DNA from: Oscillospiraceae bacterium
GTDB taxonomy: Bacteria; Bacillota; Clostridia; Oscillospirales; Oscillospiraceae
Reading direction: 5' to 3'
NCBI GenBank assembly: GCA_017398685.1
Contig: JAFQFH010000004.1
Location: 1 to 51,589 of the forward strand
Length of the DNA stretch: 51,589 bases
Below, piece by piece: positions 8,815 through 16,960 of the stretch. Within the stretch, counting starts at the first letter, position 1. Each line of letters starts with the position of its first letter. The notes under the pieces were generated by a model, which saw only the letters and a list, made by a program, of their open reading frames with translations, was not told the DNA's origin and did not search any database. Made by a program: the position numbers and the translations under genes.

Positions 8815-9925
8815 ACAGCTCCTTCAAGGCCTGCTCATTAAGGGCAGAACCGATAACGCAGAGTCTTCCTGTGACGGATGCGCTGCCACGGCGCAGACTT
8901 GCCTCGCCGGGTACATAGTCAAAGTATATCCACTCACCGTCCACACTGTCCACAAAGCCCTTGGCGCGCAGTACGGTGCCGTAGCTGTCCTGTTCGGCAA
9001 GCTTGTCGAGAGCGGCTTCGATTTTTGCAATGTCAAACTTTTTGGGTGTTTCCACGCCCCAGCTGACAAAAACCTCATCGGCATGGTGGTGCCCGTGGTG
9101 GTCATGCCCGCAAGAGCAATGCTCGCCGTGCTCATGGTGGTGCCCGTGATGCTCATGGCCGCAAGAGCAATGTTCGCCGTGCTCATGGTGGTGTTCGTGG
9201 TGCTCGTGTCCACAGGAGCAGTGTTCGCCGTGCTCATGGTGGTGTTCGTGATGCTCGTGTCCGCAGTTGCAATGCTCACCGTGCTCGTGGTGATGGCAGT
9301 GCTGCTCATGCTCCAGCTGCTCCATGTCCTTTTTAAGAGCATTGCCGTCCATGGCCTCTTTTATAAGCATACCATCCAGCTTGTCCCATGGGGTGGTGAT
9401 GAGGCTGGCATCTGCATTGAGCCCCTTGAGAAGCTCGGCGGCGGCAAGAACCTTGCTCTCTGCTGCGGTGTCGGTGCGGCTCATTACGATTATGTCGGCA
9501 TTTTCCACCTGATCGTTGAAAAATTCGCCGAAGTTTCGCATATACATGCGGCATTTGCCGGCGTCCACAACGGTCAGCTTGCAGCCAAGCTCTGCGCCCT
9601 CCACTTCTTTTACGGCGGCGGCCACATCGGAAAGCTTGCCTACACCGGAAGGCTCAATAATGATACGGTCAGGGGAAAAGTCCTCCATAACCTTTTTCAG
9701 GGCCTTGGTAAAGTCACCCACCAATGTGCAGCAGATACAGCCGGAATTCATCTCGGTTATCTCCACGCCCGCATCTTTCAGAAATCCGCCGTCAATGGCG
9801 ATTTCACCGAACTCATTTTCTATCAGCACCAGCTTTTCACCCTTGTAGGCCTCGCGGATAAGCTTGCGGATAAGGGTAGTCTTACCGGCACCCAGAAAGC
9901 CGGAAAATATATCTATTCTTGTCAT
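8801..9925 (-). CDS. CobW/P47K family GTPase with histidine-rich metal-binding repeats
   Basis: 374 residues. The P-loop is G-F-L-G-A-G-K-T-T (9-17), and the metal motif C-I-C-C is at 63-66, as in COG0523 zinc metallochaperones. The guanine motif position reads S-R-T-D (149-152) rather than NKxD. Residues 209-281 are four copies of a 17-residue unit rich in His and Cys (pattern [15 protein letters not shown]), inserted before the C-terminal CobW_C domain. The insert probably stores or passes Zn2+ or a similar ion. ATG at 9925 has AAGGAGG upstream. It is the first gene of a three-gene operon. Confidence 0.87.
   Translation of the reverse strand: MTRIDIFSGFLGAGKTTLIRKLIREAYKGEKLVLIENEFGEIAIDGGFLKDAGVEITEMNSGCICCTLVGDFTKALKKVMEDFSPDRIIIEPSGVGKLSDVAAAVKEVEGAELGCKLTVVDAGKCRMYMRNFGEFFNDQVENADIIVMSRTDTAAESKVLAAAELLKGLNADASLITTPWDKLDGMLIKEAMDGNALKKDMEQLEHEQHCHHHEHGEHCNCGHEHHEHHHEHGEHCSCGHEHHEHHHEHGEHCSCGHEHHGHHHEHGEHCSCGHDHHGHHHADEVFVSWGVETPKKFDIAKIEAALDKLAEQDSYGTVLRAKGFVDSVDGEWIYFDYVPGEASLRRGSASVTGRLCVIGSALNEQALKELFELD
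9083..9295 (-). repeat. 51-bp tandem repeat, about four copies, coding His/Cys repeats
   Basis: In-frame tandem DNA repeat inside the CobW gene. Each 51-bp unit encodes 17 residues, and the copies differ by only a few substitutions. It could expand or contract by slippage without breaking the frame. Confidence 0.85.
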
Positions 9926-9963
9926 AATAAATCCTCCTTGGGGTCTTATTTTTCTAAAATCAC

Positions 9964-9992
9964 ATTATATCACTTTTCAAGGCCGGGTACAA
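9964..9992 (-). promoter_or_regulatory. Promoter for the CobW-CobW-HAD operon
   Basis: On the minus strand, TTGTAC and TATAAT are separated by 17 bp, about 38 nt upstream of the start. I saw no recognisable Zur-type palindrome in it. Confidence 0.65.
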
Positions 9993-10018
9993 TCACTTTG
10001 TTTTGTCTGCTCCCCGCC

Positions 10019-10047
10019 TTGCAATTTAAGGCTCAATGGTTTATACT
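10019..10047 (+). promoter_or_regulatory. Promoter for rfbA-rfbB
   Basis: TTGCAA and TATACT are separated by 17 bp, about 45 nt before rfbA. It diverges from the CobW promoter. Confidence 0.65.
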
Positions 10048-10091
10048 CAAAATGTATTACTGTGTCAAAAAAAATAAACAGGAGGCTTCAT

Positions 10092-10964
10092 ATGAAAGGC
10101 ATAATCCTTGCGGGCGGTACCGGCTCAAGGCTGTATCCCATTACCCGCTCCATCTCAAAGCAAATTCTGCCTATCTACGATAAGCCCATGATATACTACC
10201 CCCTTTCCGTACTCATGCTGGCAGATATAAGAGAGGTGCTTATAATCTCCACAGAAAGGGATATTGACTCCTTCCGTGAGCTTCTGGGTGACGGCAGCGA
10301 TATAGGTATGCGCCTTGAGTATGCGGTGCAGGAGAAGCCAAGGGGCCTGGCAGAGGCATTTATAATAGGTGAGGAATTTATCGGCAGCGACAAGGTCTGC
10401 CTTATCCTTGGTGACAATATCTTTTACGGCGGCGGCATAAGCGTAGCGGTGAAAGAGGCGGCGAAGCTTGAAAAGGGCGCTGTTATCTTCGGCTATCCCG
10501 TACCCAATCCCAGAGCCTTTGGCGTGGTGGAGTTTGACGAGAACAACAATGTTGTATCCATCGAGGAAAAGCCGGAGCATCCCAAGTCCCGCTATGCAGT
10601 TCCCGGCCTTTATTTCTACGACAATGACGTGGTGGAGATTGCAAAGACCGTTCAGCCCTCAGAGCGCGGCGAGATAGAGATAACCAGTATCAACAATGAA
10701 TATCTCCGCCGGGGCACTCTCAAGGTGCAGCCCTTTGGACGTGGCCTTGCCTGGCTTGATACCGGCACCCATGAAAACCTTCTGGCGGCGGCAAACTTTG
10801 TTCAGATAGTCCAGAAGCGTCAGGGTGTTTACATAGCGTGTATAGAGGAGATAGCATACCGCATGGGCTATATCACCAAAGAGCAGCTTATAAAACTTGC
10901 CCAGCCCATGCTCAAGACTGAGTACGGGGAATACCTGGTGAAAGTTGCGGAGGGCGAAATATGA
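10092..10964 (+). CDS. rfbA: Glucose-1-phosphate thymidylyltransferase
   Basis: 290 residues. The nucleotidyltransferase signature G-G-T-G-S-R-L-Y-P (8-16) is followed by [16 protein letters not shown], characteristic of RmlA/RfbA. It makes dTDP-glucose from dTTP and glucose 1-phosphate. The start at 10092 follows AGGAGG; the open frame extends further upstream but has no ribosome binding site there. Its stop overlaps the rfbB start by 4 nt (ATGA), so the two are coupled. Confidence 0.95.
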   Translation: MKGIILAGGTGSRLYPITRSISKQILPIYDKPMIYYPLSVLMLADIREVLIISTERDIDSFRELLGDGSDIGMRLEYAVQEKPRGLAEAFIIGEEFIGSDKVCLILGDNIFYGGGISVAVKEAAKLEKGAVIFGYPVPNPRAFGVVEFDENNNVVSIEEKPEHPKSRYAVPGLYFYDNDVVEIAKTVQPSERGEIEITSINNEYLRRGTLKVQPFGRGLAWLDTGTHENLLAAANFVQIVQKRQGVYIACIEEIAYRMGYITKEQLIKLAQPMLKTEYGEYLVKVAEGEI

Positions 10965-12019
10965 AAAGAATACTTGTGACCGGCGGCGCCGGCTTCATAG
11001 GCTCCAACTTTGTCCACTATATGCTGGGTGAGTATGATGGGCTTGAGCTTCTTGTGAACCTTGACCTTCTCACCTACGCCGGTAACCTTGAAAACCTTGC
11101 CGCTGTGCAGGATGATAAGCGCTATGTCTTTGTCCACGGTGATATCCGGGACAGAGCGCTTGTGAATGAGCTTTTCGATAAGTACGGTTTTGACACCGTT
11201 GTTCACTTTGCGGCTGAGTCCCATGTGGACCGCAGCATCCTCGAGCCGGAGCTTTTCCTCACAACCAATGTGGTAGGCACCCAGTGCCTGCTGGACGCTG
11301 CCAAAAGGCACTGGAACCTTGAACCTGACAATAAGTACTGTCAGGAATATAAAGAGGGCGTTGTCTACCTTCAGGTCTCCACTGACGAGGTTTACGGTGC
11401 TCTGGGCAAAACCGGTATGTTCACCGAGACAACCCCCATCGCCCCCAACAGCCCATATTCTGCTTCCAAGGCCAGTGCGGACATGGTGGTGCGGGCCTAT
11501 AACAGGACCTACGGCATGCCCGTGAACATTACCCGCTGCTCCAATAACTACGGCCCTTATCAGTTCCCTGAAAAGCTTATACCCCTCATGCTCCACAACG
11601 CCAAAAACGACAAGGAGCTTCCCGTCTACGGTGACGGTATGCAGATACGCGACTGGCTGCATGTGAAGGACCACTGCGTTGCCATCCGTACAGTCCTTGA
11701 AAAGGGTGTGCGGGGCGAGGTCTACAATATAGGCGGCAACAATGAGAGAGCCAATATTGAGATAGTAAATCTCATTCTGGACGTGCTTGAAAAGCCCCAG
11801 AGCCTTATCCGCCACGTGCAGGACAGACCCGGCCACGACAGACGCTACGCCATCGACAACACCAAGATCACCACACAGCTGGGCTGGGCGCCTGAGTATA
11901 CTTTCCAGCGCGGCATGGGCGAGACAATAGAGTGGTATCTTCAGAACAATGTGTGGGTGGATCATGTGATAAGCGGCGATTATCTGGATTACTACACAAA
12001 AATGTACGCAAAAGCCTGA
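10961..12019 (+). CDS. rfbB: dTDP-glucose 4,6-dehydratase
   Basis: 352 residues. The Rossmann NAD motif G-G-A-G-F-I-G-S is at the N-terminus, the dehydratase motif S-T-D-E-V-Y-G around 140, and the SDR dyad Y-S-A-S-K shortly after. It converts dTDP-glucose to dTDP-4-keto-6-deoxyglucose. It is coupled to rfbA by a 4-nt overlap. No rmlC or rmlD homologue lies in the window, so the final sugar (rhamnose or another 6-deoxy sugar) is not determined here. Confidence 0.95.
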   Translation: MKRILVTGGAGFIGSNFVHYMLGEYDGLELLVNLDLLTYAGNLENLAAVQDDKRYVFVHGDIRDRALVNELFDKYGFDTVVHFAAESHVDRSILEPELFLTTNVVGTQCLLDAAKRHWNLEPDNKYCQEYKEGVVYLQVSTDEVYGALGKTGMFTETTPIAPNSPYSASKASADMVVRAYNRTYGMPVNITRCSNNYGPYQFPEKLIPLMLHNAKNDKELPVYGDGMQIRDWLHVKDHCVAIRTVLEKGVRGEVYNIGGNNERANIEIVNLILDVLEKPQSLIRHVQDRPGHDRRYAIDNTKITTQLGWAPEYTFQRGMGETIEWYLQNNVWVDHVISGDYLDYYTKMYAKA

Positions 12020-12052
12020 GGCACAGGAAAAATATAAAAGAGGAATACTGTC

Positions 12053-13696
12053 ATGCCTGAAAAGAGTGAAGTTCTCAAAAAGAATATCTGGCGCGAAAAC
12101 CCGGACAGGCATATTGCGGTACTTTTGTCTCTTTTGGTGTTTGTGCTCTTTTTCTTCAGTCTGGACAATAACTGTCTCTGGGGCGATGATTTTGCAGCCT
12201 ATCTTTCTGAGGGCATAGCCATTGCCGAGGGGCGGCTGGATGAGCAGGCAGAGCTTAACACCATGATGCACCTGACAGAGCTGCCCGAGAGGTCTCAGGG
12301 TAAGCCCATCGTCTACGCATGGGGTTATCCTCTTGTGCACAGCCTTGTGTACAGACTGGCAGGCTTTGACAGGGTGGAGTATAACGACCTTGTATACTAT
12401 AAGCTTGTAACGGTTTTTGCATTTGCTGCGGCAGCCGGGCTTTTTTATCTTCTTTGCAGAAAAAGCTTTGGCAGGCTCAGCTCTGTGCTTTTGTGCGGTA
12501 TTCTCTGCCTCAATCCCGAGTTTGTGGAGGCGGCAGGAACACTTTACAATGACCTTTTGTTTGTGTCTCTTGGCATTGGAGCCATCTGGCTTGCGGAAAA
12601 CTGCGCAGAAGAGGAGAACGTAAAAAAGCGGCGGATAAAGGCTTTGGTTTTGGGTGCGCTGCTGTGGTATATCTACTGTGTCCGACTCAACGGGATTTTA
12701 CTGGTGGTAACTGTTTTTATCGCCTTTCTCCGCGCATATGCCAAAAAGCCGAAGGCAATGGCCTCAAATGTGCTTTTTGTTTTTTCAAGCTTTGCGGCCT
12801 TGTATCTGGTTTTCAATCTTCTTATCTTTCCCAAACCCAGCTCACTGAGCAATGCCATGGAGAACATGAGCATACCGTGGATAAAGGAGGGCCTGACCCG
12901 GCAGTTTTACGAGCTGAGCTACTGGTATCATTACATTGTTCAGATCTCAACGCAGAGTGTTTTTTCAATCATTTCAAAGCTCAGTCTGCTTGTGGGCAGC
13001 TATGAGTTTTCAATGGGCGTCAGCACGGCGCTTATAAAGCTTTCCCTTTTTTGCGTGTACCTTCTTATGGCCCTTTCCCTTGTGGGAATGGCTTATGAGC
13101 TCAAGAAATATCCGCATCTGGTGTTTTTTGTGCTGGTGAGCTTTATTGGCACTTCCGCCGTGAATCTTGTGCAGGGAATGCGCTATCTTTACCCGATACT
13201 GCCCTTCATGCTCATCTTCACAGCCGCCGGACTGAAAGCTGTTTTCAAAGCTGTGAAGCTTTCGTGGGCGAAATCCGGCGGGAAAGGAAAGCGCAGCTCC
13301 GCCTTCTGGCAGAAGTTTGGCACAGCGGTACTGGCCTTATATGTGCTTGCGGTTTTGTTTACGGCCTCAAAGCCCATAGTACAGGCAGATATTCAAAATG
13401 TGCTATATCCGCAGAGAGATGAAAAAACAGCCTACTCGGAAGCTGCGGTGGATATGTACGCATATATACAGGAAAATGTCCCGGAGGACGCAACTGTTGC
13501 CTTTTTCAAGCCCCGTGCGCTGTATCTGAATACCGGACGGCACGGCCTTTCCCCCTATGAGCCTCAGTATGAGATCACGGATACGGACTATTATCTCCAC
13601 TACTGTGAAGAAAAGTTTCTCATAGACGAGACTGTGGAGGATATGTATGAGCTTGTGTACGAAACCCCCGAACTGGCCTTGTATAAAAAGAAATAA
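12053..13696 (+). CDS. Polytopic membrane protein, GT-C (ArnT/PMT-like) glycosyltransferase candidate
   Basis: 547 residues. A cytoplasmic N-terminus leads into about ten hydrophobic helices, then a soluble C-terminal domain of about 110 residues. The first extracellular loop carries W-G-D-D, matching the acidic pair that GT-C family 39-like enzymes use for metal or catalysis. It starts 34 nt after rfbB with AGAGGA upstream, so it is probably in the same transcript. The sugar donor would be a lipid-linked sugar, perhaps made by a GT2 enzyme such as the one at 4574. The overall fold is reasonably clear. Donor and acceptor are inference. Confidence 0.7.
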   Translation: MPEKSEVLKKNIWRENPDRHIAVLLSLLVFVLFFFSLDNNCLWGDDFAAYLSEGIAIAEGRLDEQAELNTMMHLTELPERSQGKPIVYAWGYPLVHSLVYRLAGFDRVEYNDLVYYKLVTVFAFAAAAGLFYLLCRKSFGRLSSVLLCGILCLNPEFVEAAGTLYNDLLFVSLGIGAIWLAENCAEEENVKKRRIKALVLGALLWYIYCVRLNGILLVVTVFIAFLRAYAKKPKAMASNVLFVFSSFAALYLVFNLLIFPKPSSLSNAMENMSIPWIKEGLTRQFYELSYWYHYIVQISTQSVFSIISKLSLLVGSYEFSMGVSTALIKLSLFCVYLLMALSLVGMAYELKKYPHLVFFVLVSFIGTSAVNLVQGMRYLYPILPFMLIFTAAGLKAVFKAVKLSWAKSGGKGKRSSAFWQKFGTAVLALYVLAVLFTASKPIVQADIQNVLYPQRDEKTAYSEAAVDMYAYIQENVPEDATVAFFKPRALYLNTGRHGLSPYEPQYEITDTDYYLHYCEEKFLIDETVEDMYELVYETPELALYKKK

Positions 13697-13700
13697 AATA

Positions 13701-13740
13701 AAAAAACGATGCAGACTTTATAAATCTGCATCGTTTTTTT
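13701..13740. terminator. Bidirectional terminator
   Basis: A 15-bp stem (AAAAAACGATGCAGA / TCTGCATCGTTTTTT) with a 9-nt loop and flanking A/T runs lies between the GT-C gene and the convergent FMN enzyme. Confidence 0.9.
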
Positions 13741-13751
13741 ACACCTAAGTA

Positions 13752-14768
13752 TTAAAACCTCACCATGTCCCTTGTGATATCGTCAAGCTTTCTTGCACCG
13801 CACATATACATGGTATCGGAAAGCTCTGCACTGAGCTTGTTGAGAAGGGCGCTAATACCTTCTTCACCGCCGCCGAAGTAGCAGGTGATAAAGGGACGGC
13901 ACATCATAACTGCGTCTGCACCCAGAGCCAGAGCCTTGAATATATCAAGACCGGAGCGGATACCACCGTCAACGATAATCTGCATCTTGCCGCCTACAGC
14001 GTCGGCTATCTCCGGAAGCACCTCGGCAGTGGCGGGAGTACCGGGCAGCACACGGCCGCCGTGGTTTGACACGATAAGCGCGTCAGCACCGGCTTCAAGA
14101 GCTTTCAGTGCGCTCTTTGCGCTCATGACACCCTTGACCACAAAGGGTATGCCTGCGTGCTCCTTCAGCTTTGCAAGCTGCTCAATGGTCTTGGTGCCGG
14201 CGGAAATATTCTTTGCTCTCAGATGGGGAAGCCCGGCGCTGTCGATAACCACGCACATGGCAAAGGGATCAAACTTACGGCAAAAATCCATCTTCTCCAT
14301 GATCTCTTCGTCAGAGTAGGGGTTAAGCACGGGCATTGAGATACCGCCATGCTCTGCACCGAACTGGATAGTGTCAGGCAGTACGGCAGGGTCGATACCG
14401 TCACCGAAGGAGGCGGCAGCCCCGGCCTTCTCGCAGGCGAGAATAATGGCTCTGTTATACTCTCTCACGTCGCTGTCCGGGTGGTACTGCCACTTGATAG
14501 AACCCACAGGGCCGGTAATTATAGGCAGTTTGAACTCACGGCCCAGCAGCTTTACGGACATATCCACCGCGGTGCTGGGGGCGATAACATCCATGTTAAC
14601 CTTCACATTGCGCCATGCCTTCCAGTTGTCGTTGGCGCCGTTGCCGGGGGCCTTGGAGCCGGGGCCGGGCATGGTATTGCCGCAGGCCAGACCGTTGCAC
14701 TCAGCGCAACCCTTGCAGGAAAGCCCCTGTATCTTTTTTACGTTTTCCAATACTTCCTTGTATTCCAT
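13752..14768 (-). CDS. FMN-dependent alpha-hydroxy-acid dehydrogenase
   Basis: 338 residues with a TIM-barrel FMN enzyme pattern. V-S-N-H-G-G-R carries the catalytic histidine and substrate arginine, and D-G-G-I-R-S-G is the FMN phosphate loop, as in lactate and glycolate oxidases. An N-terminal cysteine cluster (C-K-G-C-A-E-C, then C at 29) is not part of the classical enzyme and may bind metal or a cluster, suggesting an anaerobic dehydrogenase rather than an oxidase. The substrate is probably lactate or another 2-hydroxy acid. Single gene with GGGAG before the ATG. Confidence 0.82.
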   Translation of the reverse strand: MEYKEVLENVKKIQGLSCKGCAECNGLACGNTMPGPGSKAPGNGANDNWKAWRNVKVNMDVIAPSTAVDMSVKLLGREFKLPIITGPVGSIKWQYHPDSDVREYNRAIILACEKAGAAASFGDGIDPAVLPDTIQFGAEHGGISMPVLNPYSDEEIMEKMDFCRKFDPFAMCVVIDSAGLPHLRAKNISAGTKTIEQLAKLKEHAGIPFVVKGVMSAKSALKALEAGADALIVSNHGGRVLPGTPATAEVLPEIADAVGGKMQIIVDGGIRSGLDIFKALALGADAVMMCRPFITCYFGGGEEGISALLNKLSAELSDTMYMCGARKLDDITRDMVRF

Positions 14769-14811
14769 TTTCTCTTTCTCCCTTTTTTATTGAAATCCGA
14801 TGCTTGATGAT

Positions 14812-14841
14812 ATTTTACCACAGATAGAGCCGATGCCACAA
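14812..14841 (-). promoter_or_regulatory. Promoter for the FMN dehydrogenase
   Basis: On the minus strand, TTGTGG and TAAAAT are separated by 18 bp. Confidence 0.45.
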
Positions 14842-14842
14842 G

Positions 14843-15079
14843 CTATGAGAAGAAAACCACAACAGAAACCACGAATATAAAGCCGGCGCAGCAAAACCCG
14901 GTAATGGCGGCAGCCCTGTCATTTTTCCAGTTTCCTATACCCTGCAATAAAAGCATAAGCCCTACCATCGGCACAGCCACATTGACAGCCTTTGGGTGCA
15001 GACCCGTTATCTGAATGACAGCGGCAGTAATGACAACAAGCGATACGATTATCTGAAAAACAAAAAGGACTTTTCTCAT
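14843..15079 (-). CDS. Small membrane protein of unknown function
   Basis: 78 residues made of about three hydrophobic segments (roughly 3-25, 34-49 and 56-77) with a short basic loop between the last two. I do not recognise a family. ATG at 15079 is preceded by GAGG at 9 nt. It follows the neighbouring 86-residue membrane protein by 10 nt and is likely co-transcribed with it. Confidence 0.6.
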   Translation of the reverse strand: MRKVLFVFQIIVSLVVITAAVIQITGLHPKAVNVAVPMVGLMLLLQGIGNWKNDRAAAITGFCCAGFIFVVSVVVFFS

Positions 15080-15089
15080 TTTTCTGTCC

Positions 15090-15350
15090 TCAAAAACTCA
15101 TTCTGGTCATAAATGAGAATATTATCTCAAACACTGCCAGTATCCTTATAAAGACGCGGCACTTCTTCTCACTCCAGTACACCCGCAGACTGCCCGGCCA
15201 GACCGGATGGATAAGCAGAAAAACACCCAGACTTGCCATGAAAAAGCTGTGCAGCAGGGGGCTTTTGAAGGTGTATGCGTTAAACAGACTGAAAAGAAGC
15301 CCCAGTGCAAACCATGTGCAGAAAACCTTGGAAAAAGTCAGATTTTTCAA
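15090..15350 (-). CDS. Small membrane protein of unknown function, TTG start
   Basis: 86 residues with three hydrophobic stretches (about 9-24, 32-48 and 65-82) and a basic connecting loop. No ATG is available, but a TTG at 15350 sits 9 nt after a strong AAAGGAGG, which supports it as the start. It is first of a two-gene unit with the 78-residue protein, behind a plausible promoter. The function is unknown. Confidence 0.6.
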   Translation of the reverse strand: MKNLTFSKVFCTWFALGLLFSLFNAYTFKSPLLHSFFMASLGVFLLIHPVWPGSLRVYWSEKKCRVFIRILAVFEIIFSFMTRMSF

Positions 15351-15372
15351 GTAAAAGCACCTCCTTTTCTAC

Positions 15373-15402
15373 ATGATACAATAGATAAATACCATCATGC
15401 AA
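15373..15402 (-). promoter_or_regulatory. Promoter for the two small membrane proteins
   Basis: On the minus strand, TTGCAT and TATCAT are separated by 18 bp, about 23 nt before the TTG start. Confidence 0.5.
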
Positions 15403-15522
15403 TAGAGGGAAAATGCGGGGCAAATTTGCTTTGCAAGATAACGAAAGCATTTAAAACTGAGCGCAAATCCCCAATAATTTTTGTACAAATCCAAGAAAAA
15501 ATAATCACATTGCAAAATACAC

Positions 15523-15569
15523 TTTACAGCTTTTATGAATTACTGTATCATATCAGATATATCCTGATA
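15523..15569 (+). promoter_or_regulatory. Promoter with overlapping palindromic operator candidate
   Basis: TTTACA (15523-15528) and TATCAT (15546-15551) are separated by 17 bp. The palindrome TATCAG-N7-CTGATA (15551-15569) covers the predicted transcription start, a usual place for a repressor site. It precedes the amidohydrolase operon. Confidence 0.5.
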
Positions 15570-15584
15570 ATATGGTAGAATACT

Positions 15585-16949
15585 ATGAATATACTCATTC
15601 GCTCAGGGCGCGTTATAGACCCTGCAAATTATGTGGACTCCGTTCTGGACATATACATATCCGATGGAAAGATAGTCCCACCCTCGGCAGACTTCAGGGC
15701 TGAGCGTGTGATAGATGCCACGGGCAAAATCGTCTGTCCCGGCTTTGTGGATATCCATATGCATGAAGACCCCGTCCTGCCTGACGGCAGCATCTATAAG
15801 GACGAGGAAAAGGCCATTTTCAACTGTATGCTCCGCATGGGCGTGACCTCTGCCATCGCGGGTAACTGCGGTGAGAATAAGTATCACCCGGCGGACTATC
15901 TTGATCTGGTGGATGCTCAGGGCACGGCAGTGAACGTGGGCATGATGGCGGGACATGAATATTTCCGCCATGAGGCCGGAGCGTTGGATAAGTACGCCCC
16001 CGCCACGAAAGAGCAGAAAGCGCACATGGCCCGCCAAGTGGAAAAATGCCTTGAAAGAGGCTGCGTAGGCGTATCCTTCGGGATAAGATATATCCCCGGC
16101 ATAGATATGGATGAGCTTCTGGAGACGGCCTCCGGCTGCAAAAAGCACGGCGGGCGCATCTCCGCCCATATCCGCAGCGACGCTGAAGAGGTGTACGACG
16201 CTGCAAGAGAGTTTCTGGATGCAGGGCTTACGCTGGATGTACCCGTTCAGCTTTCCCATATAGGCAGCATGGCGGGCTTCGGTCAGATGGAAAAATTCCT
16301 GACTCTGGTGGACTCCTATAAGATAATAAAACCGGACATCGGCTGTGACTGTTATCCCTACGATGCCTTTTCCACCGGCCTTGGCTCTACCACCTATGAC
16401 GAGGGCTGGCTTGAGCGCTACGGCTGTGATTACTCGGTGGTGGAGCTGGCGGAAGGGAAGTACAAGGGGCAGCGCTGCACAAAGGAGATATTTGACGAGG
16501 TTCGCCGTGAGCACCCCGAGTGCATGACCATCTGCTACGTAATGCAGCAATCTCAGGTGGATCTGGCGCTGACACATCCCGGCGTAATGCTGGGCAGTGA
16601 CGGTACGCTCAGCGAGGGGCAGGGCCACCCCAGAGCGGCAGGGGCATTCCCCAGATTTATTGACCGTTATGTCAAAACCGGAAAACTCAGCCTTTTTGAA
16701 GCCATAAACAAGATCACCGCCGTTCCCGCCCGTCAGCTCAACCTTAAAGATAAGGGCAGGCTCAGCGCAGGCGCAGATGCGGACGTGGTCATCTTCGATT
16801 TGGAGAGGATAGCGGATAAAGCTACATTTGAGCAGCCTCTCCTGCCCCCGGAGGGCATGGACTATGTTATCGTCAACGGTGTCATCGCCGCTGAAAACGG
16901 CAAAATCCTGTCTTTCAACTCCGGCAGATCAATTCGTAAACAAATTTAG
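15585..16949 (+). CDS. D-aminoacylase / N-acyl-D-amino-acid deacylase-like amidohydrolase
   Basis: 454 residues of the metal-dependent amidohydrolase superfamily. The HxH metal site is in D-I-H-M-H, followed by G-N-C-G around residue 93, which supplies the cysteine ligand typical of D-aminoacylases. Later histidines lie in A-H-I-R-S-D and L-S-H-I-G-S, and the catalytic aspartate in G-S-D-G-T. It should release free D-amino acids from N-acyl derivatives, though related enzymes act on other cyclic or acyl amides. The ribosome binding site is weak. It is first of an operon with an APC permease and a serine hydrolase, which suggests uptake and cleavage of one compound class. Confidence 0.8.
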   Translation: MNILIRSGRVIDPANYVDSVLDIYISDGKIVPPSADFRAERVIDATGKIVCPGFVDIHMHEDPVLPDGSIYKDEEKAIFNCMLRMGVTSAIAGNCGENKYHPADYLDLVDAQGTAVNVGMMAGHEYFRHEAGALDKYAPATKEQKAHMARQVEKCLERGCVGVSFGIRYIPGIDMDELLETASGCKKHGGRISAHIRSDAEEVYDAAREFLDAGLTLDVPVQLSHIGSMAGFGQMEKFLTLVDSYKIIKPDIGCDCYPYDAFSTGLGSTTYDEGWLERYGCDYSVVELAEGKYKGQRCTKEIFDEVRREHPECMTICYVMQQSQVDLALTHPGVMLGSDGTLSEGQGHPRAAGAFPRFIDRYVKTGKLSLFEAINKITAVPARQLNLKDKGRLSAGADADVVIFDLERIADKATFEQPLLPPEGMDYVIVNGVIAAENGKILSFNSGRSIRKQI

Positions 16950-16960
16950 GAGGAAATAAA

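Noticed and set aside
9083-9295. Tandem repeats considered as a CRISPR array
   Set aside because: The units are directly adjacent, in frame, coding, and have no unique spacers.
10868-12340. 490-codon minus-strand frame opposite rfbB
   Set aside because: Antisense shadow of rfbB and the start of the next gene. No motif is recognisable.
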